The notes beneath the pieces were generated by a model, which saw nothing but the letters and a program-made list of their open reading frames with translations, had not been told where the DNA came from and did not search any database. Both the position numbers and the translations under genes were made by a program. A stretch of DNA of 64,000 bases from Halohasta litorea (GTDB taxonomy: Archaea > Halobacteriota > Halobacteria > Halobacteriales > Haloferacaceae). The stretch is taken from the NCBI RefSeq assembly GCF_024494645.1, contig NZ_JANHDJ010000001.1, positions 682,001 through 746,000 on the forward strand, in the 5' to 3' direction. Shown here in pieces: positions 33,419 to 42,820 of the stretch (positions within the stretch are counted from its first letter, which is position 1; every line of letters starts with the position of its first letter).

Positions 33419-34402
33419 ATGACTCACCAAATCGCCGTCATCGAAGGCGACGGTATCGGACAGGAAGTGATCCCGGCAGCCATCGAGGTTCTCGAATCGC
33501 TCGATCTCGATCTCGAATTCGTCGACGGCGAGGCTGGCGACGCCGTCAAAGCCGACACGGGCGAAGCACTCCCCCAGGAGACCTACGACCTCGCGGCTGA
33601 TGCCGACGCAACCCTCTTTGGAGCCGCTGGCGAGACCGCCGCCGACGTGATTCTCCCGCTGCGAGACGCGGTCGACTCCTTTGTCAACATCCGTCCCGCC
33701 AAAGCCTATCCGGGCGTCGACGCGGTTCGCCCCGAGACCGACCTCGTCTTCCTCCGCGAAAACACCGAGGGCGTCTACTCGGGCCACGAGGATGATCTGT
33801 CGGACGATCTCTCGACGCTCACTCGCGTGGTCACCACCTCGGCCTCCGAAAAGCTCGCGGCATTCGCTTGCGACTACGTCGAAGACAGCGACGACCACGA
33901 CGGCTTCAGCGTCGTCCACAAGGCCAACGTCATGCGGAAGACCGACGGTCGGTTCCGTGACGGCGTGGTTGGCGTGGCCGACGAGCGCGGCGTCGAGACC
34001 GACGAGGTGCTGATGGACGCCTTTGCGACCCACGTCTGTCTCGACCCCGAACAGTTCGATGTGGTCGTCTGTCCCAACCTCGCGGGCGACGTGCTGTCGG
34101 ACCTCGCGGCGGGACTCGTCGGCGGGCTCGGCCTGCTGCCCTCGGCAAATATCGGCGACGACAACGCCTTGTTCGAGCCGGTCCACGGCACCGCCCCCGA
34201 CATCGCGGGCGAGGGCATCGCCAACCCGACGGCCACGATCCTCTCGGCGGCCATGTTGCTCGACCACCTCGGCTACAGCGAGGAGTCCCAGCGGGTCGAA
34301 ACCGCCGTCGAGAGCGTGCTCGCCGAGGGGCCGCGAACCGGCGATCTCGGCGGCAACGCCGACACCGACGAGATGACTGCCGCCATCGTCGATCGACTAT
34401 AG
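33419..34402 (+). CDS. leuB: 3-isopropylmalate dehydrogenase
   Basis: 327 residues of the isocitrate/isopropylmalate dehydrogenase family: [46 protein letters not shown], the metal Asp region [19 protein letters not shown] and the NAD motif [18 protein letters not shown]. It catalyses the last dedicated step before transamination to leucine. The substrate is taken from context (leuA, leuCD nearby); homoisocitrate or isocitrate cannot be excluded from motifs alone. ATG 33419 is chosen over the longer frame because [14 protein letters not shown] is the family start. Confidence 0.9.
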   Translation: MTHQIAVIEGDGIGQEVIPAAIEVLESLDLDLEFVDGEAGDAVKADTGEALPQETYDLAADADATLFGAAGETAADVILPLRDAVDSFVNIRPAKAYPGVDAVRPETDLVFLRENTEGVYSGHEDDLSDDLSTLTRVVTTSASEKLAAFACDYVEDSDDHDGFSVVHKANVMRKTDGRFRDGVVGVADERGVETDEVLMDAFATHVCLDPEQFDVVVCPNLAGDVLSDLAAGLVGGLGLLPSANIGDDNALFEPVHGTAPDIAGEGIANPTATILSAAMLLDHLGYSEESQRVETAVESVLAEGPRTGDLGGNADTDEMTAAIVDRL

Positions 34403-34526
34403 ATCGACTGTAAACCGACTCTCCAGTCGGTTCGGTACTGTCGGGCTTGTGCGGTGCGGCTCCGAGGTAAGAATACGAGCCGTTCAACACAATTATATTA
34501 CTGTTTATCCTGAATGATCGTACACA

Positions 34527-35627
34527 ATGGAGATCACGTACGACTCGACCGTCGAGGGGGTTCGGGAGACGCTGGCCTCAACGGCGGGTTCTGAGTCGGT
34601 CAACGGGATTTTGCTGCTGTCGACGCCCGATCCGGCGCTGCTGTCCGCGGACTTCGAGTCGGTACTGGGTGATCTCGATGTGCCGATCTTCGGCGGGATC
34701 TTCCCCGAGATACTACACGACGGCCGGAAACAGGAGACGGGAGCGGTGACTGTCGGGCTGCCGTCGGAGCCGGTCGTGACGACGGTTCGGGATCTGAGCG
34801 ACCCCGAGACGGCGTTTAGAGGGCTGCTTGATCCGGACCTTCCCGCACGGGGATACGAGACCGCCTTCGTCTTTGCCGACACCTACGCCACAACGATCGA
34901 GGCGTTCATCGAGGCGCTGTTCCGCACCTACAGCGTCGAGCTGAACTTCGTCGGCGGCGGCGCTGGCACCCTGGAGGCCCAACAGCCCTGTCTGTTCACC
35001 AACGAGGGCGTCATCCAGGATGCGGCCATCGTCGCAACCCTCGCCGAGCCGATGGAGATCGGCGTCAACCACGGCTGGCAGGAGATCGCCGGTCCCTTTC
35101 GGGTGACCGACGCCCAGGGCTCGACGCTCGACACGCTCGACGGGAAACCCGCCTTTTCGGTGTACCGTGATGCGATCGCCGAGGCCTCCGGCGAGACCGT
35201 CACCGAGGAGAACTTCTTCGAGGTCGCCAAATCCTACCCCTTCGGGATCGGGCGGATGGCTGCCGAACAGATCGTTCGGGACCCCTACAGCGTCAGCGAC
35301 GGCTCGATGTCCTGTTTCGGCGAGATGCCGGAAGGCGAGTTCGTTTCGATTCTAGAGGGCGATCCCGACTCGCTGGTCGAGGCCGCCCAAACGGCCCACG
35401 ACCACGCGCTGAGCGGCGACTCGGACCCCGAGGCACTGTGTGTGTTCGACTGTGTCTCGCGGGTGCTGTATCTCGAAGACGAGTTCGACCGTGAACTGGA
35501 TGCCTTGCGGTCCGAAACGCTGCCGCTGTTCGGTGCCCTGACGATCGGCGAGATCGCCAACGACGGCTCCGGGCATCTGGACTACTACAACAAAACGGCC
35601 GTCGTTGGCGCACTCTCAGGCACATGA
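34527..35627 (+). CDS. FIST-domain sensory protein
   Basis: 366 residues with FIST N (about 20-210; FGGIFPEILHDG, FVGGGAGTLEAQQPCLF) and FIST C (about 215-350; YPFGIGRMAAEQIVRDPYSV, CVFDCVSRVLYLEDEFDREL, LTIGEIANDGSGHLDYYNKT). FIST domains are predicted small-ligand (amino acid-like) sensors. The stop overlaps the start of the following histidine kinase (ATGA), so the pair is almost certainly one sensory unit with FIST as input. Confidence 0.9.
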   Translation: MEITYDSTVEGVRETLASTAGSESVNGILLLSTPDPALLSADFESVLGDLDVPIFGGIFPEILHDGRKQETGAVTVGLPSEPVVTTVRDLSDPETAFRGLLDPDLPARGYETAFVFADTYATTIEAFIEALFRTYSVELNFVGGGAGTLEAQQPCLFTNEGVIQDAAIVATLAEPMEIGVNHGWQEIAGPFRVTDAQGSTLDTLDGKPAFSVYRDAIAEASGETVTEENFFEVAKSYPFGIGRMAAEQIVRDPYSVSDGSMSCFGEMPEGEFVSILEGDPDSLVEAAQTAHDHALSGDSDPEALCVFDCVSRVLYLEDEFDRELDALRSETLPLFGALTIGEIANDGSGHLDYYNKTAVVGALSGT

Positions 35628-37513
35628 TCGACAGACAGCAACGGATTCAGGCACTGTACGAGATCTCGCTTTCGATCGGGCCGAAAGAGACGCTCGAAGC
35701 CACCGCCGACAACGCGCTGTCGGGCTACCTCCAGAAGTTGAACTGTTCTGTCGGCGCGATCTTCCAGCGGCGGCTTGAAGACGGCGGGATTCGCTACGAG
35801 GTCACGGCGACGATTCCGGCCTCCCCGTACGGCAACGATACCCTGCGGGCCGCAATCGACCACCTGCCCGACACCGTCGACGAGCAGCTGTCGTTCGTCA
35901 CCGAGCTCCCGATCACGGGATCGACCGACACCGGCTCCCACTACTACCTGATGGAACTGCCGGATTTCGGCGTGCTCGTCCTCGGGAAACGCGGCGGGGA
36001 GATCGACGAGATCACGCGATCGGCACTCAAACCGCTCAACGAGAAGCTTGCGGAGGCCTGTCGGAGCCAGCTGGTCGAGGGACAGCTCCGTACCGAGCGC
36101 AACCGGTTCGAGGCCGTCTTCGATGCGATCCCCGAACCGGTCGCCAACACGGTGGTCGAACACGGCGAGGAACGCGTCAAGCGGGTCAACCGGACCTTCG
36201 AGAACACCTTCGGCTACGACGAACGGACCGCCCGCGACCGCCCGATCGACGATCTCATCAATCCCGAGGTGGAGACGGCCACCGACGGTTCTCCCACCAG
36301 CCTCCACGACGGCTCGGAGCCGAGAGAGGTTCGGTGTGAGACCGCCGACGGCGTCGGCGAGTTCCTCTTCCGGCGGGTGCCGGTCGACACGCCGGACTCC
36401 CGGGAGTACATCCATCTCTACGTCGACATCACCAGTCAAAAACAGCGCCAAGAGGAGTTGGAGCGCTACGAGCGGCTCGTCGAGAACTTGCCGATCGGCG
36501 TCTACCGGACGACCCCCGGCCCCGAAGGCGAGTTCCGACTGGTCAATGGAGGGCTGGTCGATATCCTCGAAGGGACCTCCAGAGAGGAGTTCCAGGAGCT
36601 ATCGGTCACCGATATCTACGTCGATCCCGACGAGCGCAAACGGTTCAGCGACCAGCTGCTCGAACAGGGGTCGGTAGACGGGGTCGAACTCCGGCTCCAG
36701 ACGGTCGACGGGAATCCGGTGTGGTGTGAGGTCTCGGGGATCGCCGTCGAAGAAGACGGACAGACGGTCTTCGAGCTGGCGCTCCAGGACATCACCGAAC
36801 GGAAGGAGCGCCAACAGCAGCTGGCGGTGCTCAACCGGGTGTTGCGGCACAACCTCCGGAACGCGATGAACGTTATTCGGGGCAACACGGCACTGTTGAG
36901 CGATGGGATCGACGATGAGGAACTCCAGACACACGTGACGGCGATCGAACAGCGAGTAACGAACCTCGAACAGCTCAGCGAGAAGGCCGGGACCGTTCGG
37001 TCGTTGTTCGATCAGGGGCGGGAAGTAAACGTCACCTGCGACGTGAACGAGCTGTTGGGCGAACTCGAATCCGAATTCGAGGAGACACACCCATCGGCGA
37101 CGATGCGGATCGACGAGTTCGATCCGGTCGCTATCTGGGCCGACGTACGGTTGAAGATGGCGCTGATGGAACTCGTCGACAACGCCGTCGTCCACAACGA
37201 CCAGCCGGAGCCGGTCGTGACTGTCTCGGTCGACGCCTCAGAGACCAAACCGGCCGACAGCTGGGTCGATATCAGTATCGTCGACAACGGCCCCGGCATC
37301 CCCGACGACGAGCGCCAAGCCATCGAGACGGGCCAAGAGACGCCGCTCCAACACGGCACCGGCCTGGGGCTGTGGCTCGTCTACTGGACGGTCTCGCTGC
37401 TCGGCGGGGAGATCTCGATCGACGATCACCCCACGGGAACGCGGATTATTCTGACGCTGCCGCGTGCCTCCGGCGATCGGTCGCCGCAGGCGGCGAACGT
37501 GGATGCCAACTGA
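35624..37513 (+). CDS. PAS-domain sensor histidine kinase
   Basis: 629 residues, soluble. Layout: N-terminal GAF-like region (1-150), two PAS domains (about 160-275 and 285-395), a dimerisation/phosphoacceptor helix with RVLRHNLRNAMNVIRGN (H-box His about 407), and an ATPase domain with ELVDNAVVHND (N box), IVDNGPGIPDDE (G1) and GTGLGLWLVYW (G2). The RHNLRN H-box is the usual haloarchaeal type. There is no receiver domain, so the response regulator is encoded elsewhere. It is coupled to the FIST gene by a four-base overlap. Confidence 0.92.
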   Translation: MIDRQQRIQALYEISLSIGPKETLEATADNALSGYLQKLNCSVGAIFQRRLEDGGIRYEVTATIPASPYGNDTLRAAIDHLPDTVDEQLSFVTELPITGSTDTGSHYYLMELPDFGVLVLGKRGGEIDEITRSALKPLNEKLAEACRSQLVEGQLRTERNRFEAVFDAIPEPVANTVVEHGEERVKRVNRTFENTFGYDERTARDRPIDDLINPEVETATDGSPTSLHDGSEPREVRCETADGVGEFLFRRVPVDTPDSREYIHLYVDITSQKQRQEELERYERLVENLPIGVYRTTPGPEGEFRLVNGGLVDILEGTSREEFQELSVTDIYVDPDERKRFSDQLLEQGSVDGVELRLQTVDGNPVWCEVSGIAVEEDGQTVFELALQDITERKERQQQLAVLNRVLRHNLRNAMNVIRGNTALLSDGIDDEELQTHVTAIEQRVTNLEQLSEKAGTVRSLFDQGREVNVTCDVNELLGELESEFEETHPSATMRIDEFDPVAIWADVRLKMALMELVDNAVVHNDQPEPVVTVSVDASETKPADSWVDISIVDNGPGIPDDERQAIETGQETPLQHGTGLGLWLVYWTVSLLGGEISIDDHPTGTRIILTLPRASGDRSPQAANVDAN

Positions 37514-37568
37514 GTCCAGTGTTCCCATCCGCCACGCAATATAAGCAACTGGCGGCAGTAGTGTCCGT

Positions 37569-37715
37569 ATGGTCCAGATCGAACTCGACGAGGAGACTGT
37601 CGACCGGCTCGATGGACTCCGTGAAGACGACGAAACGTACGACGAAATCGTCACCGAGCTGCTGAACATCTACGAGGCCGAGGAGCTCACGATGTTCAGA
37701 AGCGGCGACGGCTAA
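37569..37715 (+). CDS. Small antitoxin-like protein, 48 aa
   Basis: 48 residues: MVQIELDEETVDRLDGLRED, then DETYDEIVTELLNIYEAEEL. A short beta strand followed by helices, the pattern of VapB/DUF7557-like haloarchaeal small proteins and of ribbon-helix-helix antitoxins. No toxin is adjacent. It is too short for most ORF callers. The stop overlaps the stop region of the convergent DUF5799-like gene by four bases. Confidence 0.65.
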   Translation: MVQIELDEETVDRLDGLREDDETYDEIVTELLNIYEAEELTMFRSGDG

Positions 37716-38176
37716 CGGTCGAGATACGCCTGTCTGGCCTGCTCGAAGCGGTCGGCCTCTTCGAGATGCGTCTGTAGCGCCTCGGCGTACTCGGCGGTGA
37801 GTTCCTCGGCAGCCGCCAGCTTCTCTCCGTCGACTCCGTCACCGTCGTCGCCATCGCTTCCCAATCCGAGCGCGCGCTTGATCGAGCCGACGATCCCGCC
37901 GCCGCTGGGCGTCTGCTCCTCGCTGGTGGGTCCGCCGCCCATCGCCGCGGTTTGGGCGCGGATCGATTCGAGCTCCGGGATGATCGCGGCCACGTCGTCG
38001 GTGTTGGCGACGATCCGTGCGGCTTCGGGGTCCTCGGCCTCGACCATTTCGAGATCGGTCGCCGTCATAATCAGATCCCACTCGGCCGTGGAGAACTGCG
38101 AGGCGGTCACCCGGTCGCTGAACGACCCGTCGACTGCCATTCGCTCGCCGATGATCGCATCCGTCCAGTGGCTCAT
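37712..38176 (-). CDS. Haloarchaeal DUF5799-like protein, 154 aa
   Basis: 154 residues from ATG 38176 (MSHWTDAIIGERMAVD). It includes FSDRVTASQFSTAEWDLIMT near the N-terminus, a glycine/acidic linker (about 95-115) and a C-terminal helix (AEYAEALQTHLEEADRFEQA). From memory it fits DUF5799, confined to haloarchaea; not verified. Cytosolic, function unknown. The upstream extension of the frame is Arg-rich and unlikely to be coding. Confidence 0.7.
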   Translation of the reverse strand: MSHWTDAIIGERMAVDGSFSDRVTASQFSTAEWDLIMTATDLEMVEAEDPEAARIVANTDDVAAIIPELESIRAQTAAMGGGPTSEEQTPSGGGIVGSIKRALGLGSDGDDGDGVDGEKLAAAEELTAEYAEALQTHLEEADRFEQARQAYLDR

Positions 38177-38271
38177 AGGGGTCGGTAGGACCGCCGACCG
38201 TTTCAGCCTACGGGATCGCGGCGGTCGCTCGAAAAAGCATGACTCATAGGTCCCGAGCAACTACTGAAACT

Positions 38272-38709
38272 ATGGATACTGCTCCGCGCCGACGAACGGT
38301 GCTGACTGCCATTGCTGGTGGAATGGCTGCGACTGCTGGCTGTCTCGGCGGCTCCAGCGGCGAGGAGGGCCCCTACGACGGCTGGCTCGACAACGCGAGG
38401 AACTTCCAGGAGACTGTCGACCGAACGGGCCAAGACCAAGTAGCAGTCACCGTCGGTGCTGAATCGGGGTATGCGTTCGATCCGGCAGCCGTCAGGGTAT
38501 CGCCGGAGACGGAGGTCCGCTGGGAGTGGACCGATCTCGGCAGCGGTCACAACGTCGTCGAAGAAGACGGCGTCTTCGAAAGCGAGATACTGACCGGTGC
38601 GGGCGAGCAGTTCACGTATACGTTCTCCGAACCGGGTGTCTATCGCTACGCCTGTACGCCACACCGGTCACAGGGGATGCTCGGCGTCGTCGAAGTCGTC
38701 GAGGAGTAG
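38272..38709 (+). CDS. Halocyanin-type blue copper lipoprotein
   Basis: 145 residues. The N-terminus RRRTVLTAIAGGMAATAGCL combines a twin-arginine motif and a lipobox ending at Cys, so it is exported folded and lipid-anchored outside the membrane. The plastocyanin-like domain (about 50-145) has copper ligands His in GSGHNVVEE, Cys and His in YACTPHRSQGM and Met in GMLG. It should carry electrons in the respiratory chain. ATG 38272 is chosen; the frame is open 11 codons further upstream. Confidence 0.9.
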   Translation: MDTAPRRRTVLTAIAGGMAATAGCLGGSSGEEGPYDGWLDNARNFQETVDRTGQDQVAVTVGAESGYAFDPAAVRVSPETEVRWEWTDLGSGHNVVEEDGVFESEILTGAGEQFTYTFSEPGVYRYACTPHRSQGMLGVVEVVEE

Positions 38710-38764
38710 CTACCCTTTACTAATAATCCATCATCGCAATCCCTGCCGGACAGCCACGGATGCC

Positions 38765-39835
38765 TTATAAATCAGCTCTCCCGCGTCGTACCGCGTCAAA
38801 CCCATCACCGAGTCCGTAGCCTGCCGGGAGGCTCGCCCGGCCATCGCTGATCGAGACGGGATCGGCCGCGAGATCCGCCGCGAGCAGCCAGCCGGTTGCC
38901 AGTCCACAGGCAGTCACGTTCGGAATCGCGGCCGCGACGTGGACCGCAGCCGTTCTGGCGACGACACTGTCGACGGTTGTCGTCACCACCGGTTCGACCC
39001 CGGCGCTGCGAGCGACTGCCGCGAGTTCGACTGCTCGACTCGGGCCGCCGACCGCCATCGGTTTGATGACGACCACGTCGGCCGCCACCGCCTCGACGAC
39101 CGCCTCAACGGAGGTCGCGGCCAGCGACTCGTCGACCGCGATGTCGACGCCACGACCGCGAAGTTCGGCGAGCCCTGCGAGGTCCTCGGCCGGAAGCGGC
39201 TGTTCGAGATATCCGATCCCGGTCTCGGCCAGCCGGTCGACCAGCCGCCTTGCGGTGGATCGGTCCCACGCGCCGTTGGCGTCTAGGCGGAGGCTAACGC
39301 CGTCGTCGACTGCGTTATGGACCGCCTGAACCCGCGTGAGATCCTCCTCCGGCTCACCGACGCCGACCTTCAGTTTGAGCCAGTCGAACCCCTCTTCGAC
39401 GGCAGCGGTGGCCGCGTCGACCGTCTCCTCGACTGTCCCATCACCGATGGTGGCGTTGACCGGTACCGAATCGGAGATCGGTTCGTCGGCGTCGAAGCCC
39501 CGCTCGCGGAGCACCGCGGCCAGCGGTCGACCATCACGTCGTGCGACTGCATCGAGTGTGGCGAGGTCGACGCCGTGGGCAGCCGCGGGTGTCTCGGTCG
39601 GATCGGGCGTTTCGACTTCACTGATCGGATCCGTCGACACGGCCTCTGTAACCTCGTCAAGAGCGCTTCGACAGGCTTCGTAGGATTCCGTCCAGCCGGG
39701 CAGTGGGGTCGCTTCGCCGACGCCCCGGATCTCGCCCTCACCGAGCCCAATGAGAAACCCACGCCGCTCTGTGATCTCACCGGCCGCGGTCCCCAGCGGC
39801 GATTCCAACCGGAGCGAAAACGGGTCGACCCACAT
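38765..39835 (-). CDS. menC: o-Succinylbenzoate synthase
   Basis: 356 residues of the enolase superfamily. It dehydrates SHCHC to o-succinylbenzoate in menaquinone synthesis. Motifs: the lysine motif in DWLKLKVGVGEPEEDL (about 152-167), metal Asp in LRLDANGAWDR, metal Glu in YLEQPLPAEDL, metal Asp in DIAVDESLAA and Lys in VVIKPMAVGG. Its start overlaps the menA stop (TGATG), which confirms the pathway. Confidence 0.92.
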   Translation of the reverse strand: MWVDPFSLRLESPLGTAAGEITERRGFLIGLGEGEIRGVGEATPLPGWTESYEACRSALDEVTEAVSTDPISEVETPDPTETPAAAHGVDLATLDAVARRDGRPLAAVLRERGFDADEPISDSVPVNATIGDGTVEETVDAATAAVEEGFDWLKLKVGVGEPEEDLTRVQAVHNAVDDGVSLRLDANGAWDRSTARRLVDRLAETGIGYLEQPLPAEDLAGLAELRGRGVDIAVDESLAATSVEAVVEAVAADVVVIKPMAVGGPSRAVELAAVARSAGVEPVVTTTVDSVVARTAAVHVAAAIPNVTACGLATGWLLAADLAADPVSISDGRASLPAGYGLGDGFDAVRRGRADL

Positions 39836-40770
39836 CAGACTGCCAACCCGATGCCGAACAGCAGGGCATGGGCCGCGAGCAGTTTACCGGTGGTCTCCAG
39901 TGCGGGATTCAGCGTCGCTCCGGCGGTTTCCGTCCAGACGGTCCGTGTGACTACGGCCGCAATCGGGAGCGTCAACAGCGGGAGCAACACCGTCGCAGCG
40001 AACCCCTCGGCCAGCCAGAGCCAGACTGGGACCGCGTAGGCGAGGCCAGCGAGGCCAGCGAACTGGAGCCGACTGAACCGGTAGCCGAACCGCACCGCGA
40101 GGGTTCGCTTGCCGGTCGTGGCATCCTCCTCGCGGTCCCGGATGTTGTTGACGACGAGAATGTTCGTCGATAGCGCGGCCACCGGCAGGCTCGCCAGGAA
40201 CGCGGTCGACGTGAGAGTATTCGGCGGGATCGTCGTTGACAGCGGGTCGGCGAGCACGGCGGTAGCCTGTACATAATACGTTCCCATGACGGCGATCACG
40301 CCGAAAAAGACGAAGACGAACAGGTCGCCGAGGCCGTGGTAACCGAGCGGGTAGGGGCCGCCGGTGTAAGCGATGCCCGAGAGGACCGAGAGGAGGCCAA
40401 TAACCAGGATGGGGAGGCCGCCGACGTAGACGAGATAGCTCCCGACGCCGATCGCGGCGGCGAAGGTGAGATACATCGCCTGTTTGACTCGATCCGGGGC
40501 GATCAGCCCCGACTGGGTGACGCGGGTGAACCCTTCGCGGGCCTCGGTATCGGCGCCCTGGATGGCGTCGTAGTAGTCGTTGGCGAAGTTGGTGCCGATC
40601 TGGATGAGTGCCGCGCCGACGAACGCCGCCAGTGTCGGCAGCAGTGCGAACACGCCGTCGTGCCACGCGAGCCCGGCACCGACAGCGACAGGTGCGGCCG
40701 CCGCTGGCAGCGTCTGGGGGCGGGCCGCAAGCACCCACGCACGGGTCTGTGAGAGTTCCGTACCGCTCAT
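39835..40770 (-). CDS. menA: 1,4-Dihydroxy-2-naphthoate polyprenyltransferase
   Basis: 311 residues, UbiA superfamily, about eight or nine membrane helices. It attaches the isoprenoid tail to dihydroxynaphthoate at the membrane. The two Asp-rich motifs are NFANDYYDAIQGADTEAREG (about 62-81) and NIRDREEDATTGKRTLAVRF (about 205-224). The N-terminus TRAWVLAARPQTLPAAAAPV is typical of MenA. It is co-transcribed with menC. Confidence 0.93.
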   Translation of the reverse strand: MSGTELSQTRAWVLAARPQTLPAAAAPVAVGAGLAWHDGVFALLPTLAAFVGAALIQIGTNFANDYYDAIQGADTEAREGFTRVTQSGLIAPDRVKQAMYLTFAAAIGVGSYLVYVGGLPILVIGLLSVLSGIAYTGGPYPLGYHGLGDLFVFVFFGVIAVMGTYYVQATAVLADPLSTTIPPNTLTSTAFLASLPVAALSTNILVVNNIRDREEDATTGKRTLAVRFGYRFSRLQFAGLAGLAYAVPVWLWLAEGFAATVLLPLLTLPIAAVVTRTVWTETAGATLNPALETTGKLLAAHALLFGIGLAV

Positions 40771-40955
40771 TGGTGTCGTTGTGGCCGCCGTGGGAGTGAA
40801 TCTTCGGGTTCACCGACGAGGCTACTGAGACGGATCTCCAGGATAGAAATATTTACTCAAAGTATAATAAATTTTCTCTACCGGCCGTGTGTGCGAGGTA
40901 TGACGCCTGTCGACGAACGACAGCACTATTTACGGCTGGGAATAGAAGCCGGAGT

Positions 40956-42191
40956 ATGGTCAGCTACGACGAACTCCACGATCCGAACGCGGAGTACACG
41001 ATGCGGGAACTCTCCGCGGAGACGATGGGTGTCACCGGCGAGCGCGGCGGCAACCGCGACGTCGAGATTACCGACGTACAGACGACGATGGTCGACGGCA
41101 ACTTCCCCTGGACGCTCGTGCGCGTCTACACCGATGCGGGCATCGTCGGCACCGGCGAAGCCTACTGGGGTGCGGGAGCGCCGGAGCTCATCGAGCGGAT
41201 GAAACCTTTTGTCATCGGTGAGAACCCCCTCGATATCGATCGAATGACCGAGCACCTCGTCCAGAAGATGTCCGGCGAGGGTTCCATCGGCGGGGTCACC
41301 GTCACCGCGATTTCGGGTATCGAGGTCGCACTCCACGATCTGGCGGGCAAGATCCTCGGCGTCCCGGCCTACCAGCTGCTGGGCGGCAAATACCGCGACA
41401 AAGTTCGGGTCTACTGTGACTGCCACACGGCCGACGAGGCCGACCCGATCGCCTGTGCCGACGAGGCCGAACGCGTCGTCGACGAACTCGGCTACGACGC
41501 CCTCAAGTTCGATCTCGACGTTCCCTCCGGCCACGAGAAGGATCGAGCGAACCGCCACCTGCGCGGCATCGAGATCGACCACAAAGTCAGCATCGTCGAG
41601 GCCGTGACCGAACGCGTCGGCTCCCGGGCTGACGTGGCCTTCGACTGCCACTGGACGTTCTCCGGTGGAAGTGCGAAACGGCTCGCCGAGGCACTCGAAC
41701 CTTACGACGTCTGGTGGCTCGAAGACCCCGTCCCGCCGGAGAACCACGACGTCCAGCGGGAGGTTACCCAGTCGACCTCTACCCCCATCGGCGTCGGCGA
41801 GAACGTCTATCGGAAACACGGTCAGCGCCGCCTGATCGAAAATCAGGCCGTCGACATCATCGCGCCGGATATGCCGAAGGTAGGCGGGATGCGCGAGACC
41901 CGGAAGATCGCCGATCTCGCCGATATGTACTACATCCCGGTGGCGATGCACAACGTCGCCTCACCGATTGCGACGATGGGGTCGGCCCACGTCGGCGCGG
42001 CGATCCCCAACTCGCTGGCCGTCGAGTACCACAGCTACGAACTCGGCTGGTGGGAGGACCTGGTCGAAGAGGACGTCATCGAGGACGGCTACATCGAGAT
42101 CCCCGAGAAACCGGGTCTCGGCGTCACCCTCGACATGGATGTCGTCGAAGAGAAGATGGTCGACGGCGAAACCCTGTTCGACGAAGCGTAA
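40956..42191 (+). CDS. gnaD: Gluconate dehydratase (enolase superfamily)
   Basis: 411 residues of the mandelate-racemase group. It is very like haloarchaeal GnaD, which dehydrates gluconate to 2-keto-3-deoxygluconate in the semi-phosphorylative Entner-Doudoroff pathway. Motifs: NFPWTLVRVYTDAGIVGTGE, ALKFDLDVPSGHEKD, metal Asp in VAFDCHW, Glu in WWLEDPVPPEN, Glu in GVGENVYRKHG, and the His in VAMHNVASPIA. ATG 40956 gives the family start MVSYDELHDPNAEYTMRELS. Xylonate dehydratase is the main alternative. A 50-base tandem repeat begins in its last codons. Confidence 0.85.
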   Translation: MVSYDELHDPNAEYTMRELSAETMGVTGERGGNRDVEITDVQTTMVDGNFPWTLVRVYTDAGIVGTGEAYWGAGAPELIERMKPFVIGENPLDIDRMTEHLVQKMSGEGSIGGVTVTAISGIEVALHDLAGKILGVPAYQLLGGKYRDKVRVYCDCHTADEADPIACADEAERVVDELGYDALKFDLDVPSGHEKDRANRHLRGIEIDHKVSIVEAVTERVGSRADVAFDCHWTFSGGSAKRLAEALEPYDVWWLEDPVPPENHDVQREVTQSTSTPIGVGENVYRKHGQRRLIENQAVDIIAPDMPKVGGMRETRKIADLADMYYIPVAMHNVASPIATMGSAHVGAAIPNSLAVEYHSYELGWWEDLVEEDVIEDGYIEIPEKPGLGVTLDMDVVEEKMVDGETLFDEA

Positions 42192-42291
42192 GCTTCGTCG
42201 GGCCAGCAAATCTTCGATCTGCGTTGTTCAACGAGGCATAAGCGTCGTCGTGCCAGCGACTCCCCGATTCGCGTTGTTTGACGAAGCCAGA
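42177..42291 (+). repeat. 50-base imperfect tandem repeat overlapping the gnaD stop
   Basis: Three units start at 42177 (TTCGACGAAGCGTAA), 42227 (TTCAACGAGGCATAA) and 42277 (TTTGACGAAGCCAGA, partial), exactly 50 bases apart. Each full unit ends in GCGTTG before the next. The first unit contains the last gnaD codons and stop, so the repeat arose by copying the gene's end. The rest of the gap up to 42457 holds no gene. Confidence 0.75.
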
Positions 42292-42457
42292 GGGGCTGGC
42301 CGATCGACCCGGCGTCGACTGATAGCCAGCGACTACTTTCCGGTAGGAAAGTCGTCCCGTCATACATTTTGTATCTCTAGTCGGGTCGCCGATTGGTTGT
42401 GTATCGGTGATACAGTACCGACATACAACTATGAGGACAGTAGATGTATCGTGGGGT

Positions 42458-42706
42458 ATGGCAGCCATCGAACTGTACGATCGGCCGGACTGTCCGTACT
42501 CCAAACGCGTTCGTCGCGTGCTCGACGTCCTGGAGGTAGACTACGAGGAGGTCGTCGTCCCCGAGTCGAAAGCCGACCGGGACGAACTCGAAGCGATCAG
42601 CGGCCAGCGGGGCGTACCGGTGTTGGTCGACGACGACCACCCCGACGGTTGGCTGGCCGACAGCGGCGAAATCTCGACGTATCTCAAAGACACTTACGGC
42701 GCGTAG
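42458..42706 (+). CDS. Glutaredoxin-like / GST N-terminal domain protein
   Basis: 82 residues with a thioredoxin fold. The N-terminal ELYDRPDCPYSKRVRRVLDV carries CPYS, a monothiol active site as in class II glutaredoxins; RGVPVLVDDDHPDGWLADSG is the cis-Pro region (VP) and the glutathione or thiol-binding turn. It ends with a short helix (EISTYLKDTYGA). Haloarchaea use gamma-glutamylcysteine rather than glutathione, so the partner thiol is probably that. ATG 42458 is chosen. Confidence 0.85.
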   Translation: MAAIELYDRPDCPYSKRVRRVLDVLEVDYEEVVVPESKADRDELEAISGQRGVPVLVDDDHPDGWLADSGEISTYLKDTYGA

Positions 42707-42780
42707 CTCCCGCTACCCACTGTCACATCAGTGTCAGGATCTCCCCCGAACTCCGGCCAGCCGCGCCTGTCAGTAGCCCT

Positions 42781-42799
42781 AATAATAAGAACTATTATT
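42781..42799 (+). promoter_or_regulatory. Palindrome over the NikR-type promoter
   Basis: AATAATA (42781-42787) and TATTATT (42793-42799) are perfect complementary arms with a 5-base spacer (AGAAC). They lie 22-40 bases before ATG 42821, where the TATA box of a leaderless gene should be. A dimeric ribbon-helix-helix repressor bound here would block its own transcription. Confidence 0.5.
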
Positions 42800-42820
42800 G
42801 GACGGGCAGTGTGTTAATAT

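Noticed and set aside
33419-34402. Isocitrate or homoisocitrate dehydrogenase instead of leuB
   Set aside because: Length and motifs allow any of the three, but leuA and leuCD nearby favour isopropylmalate.
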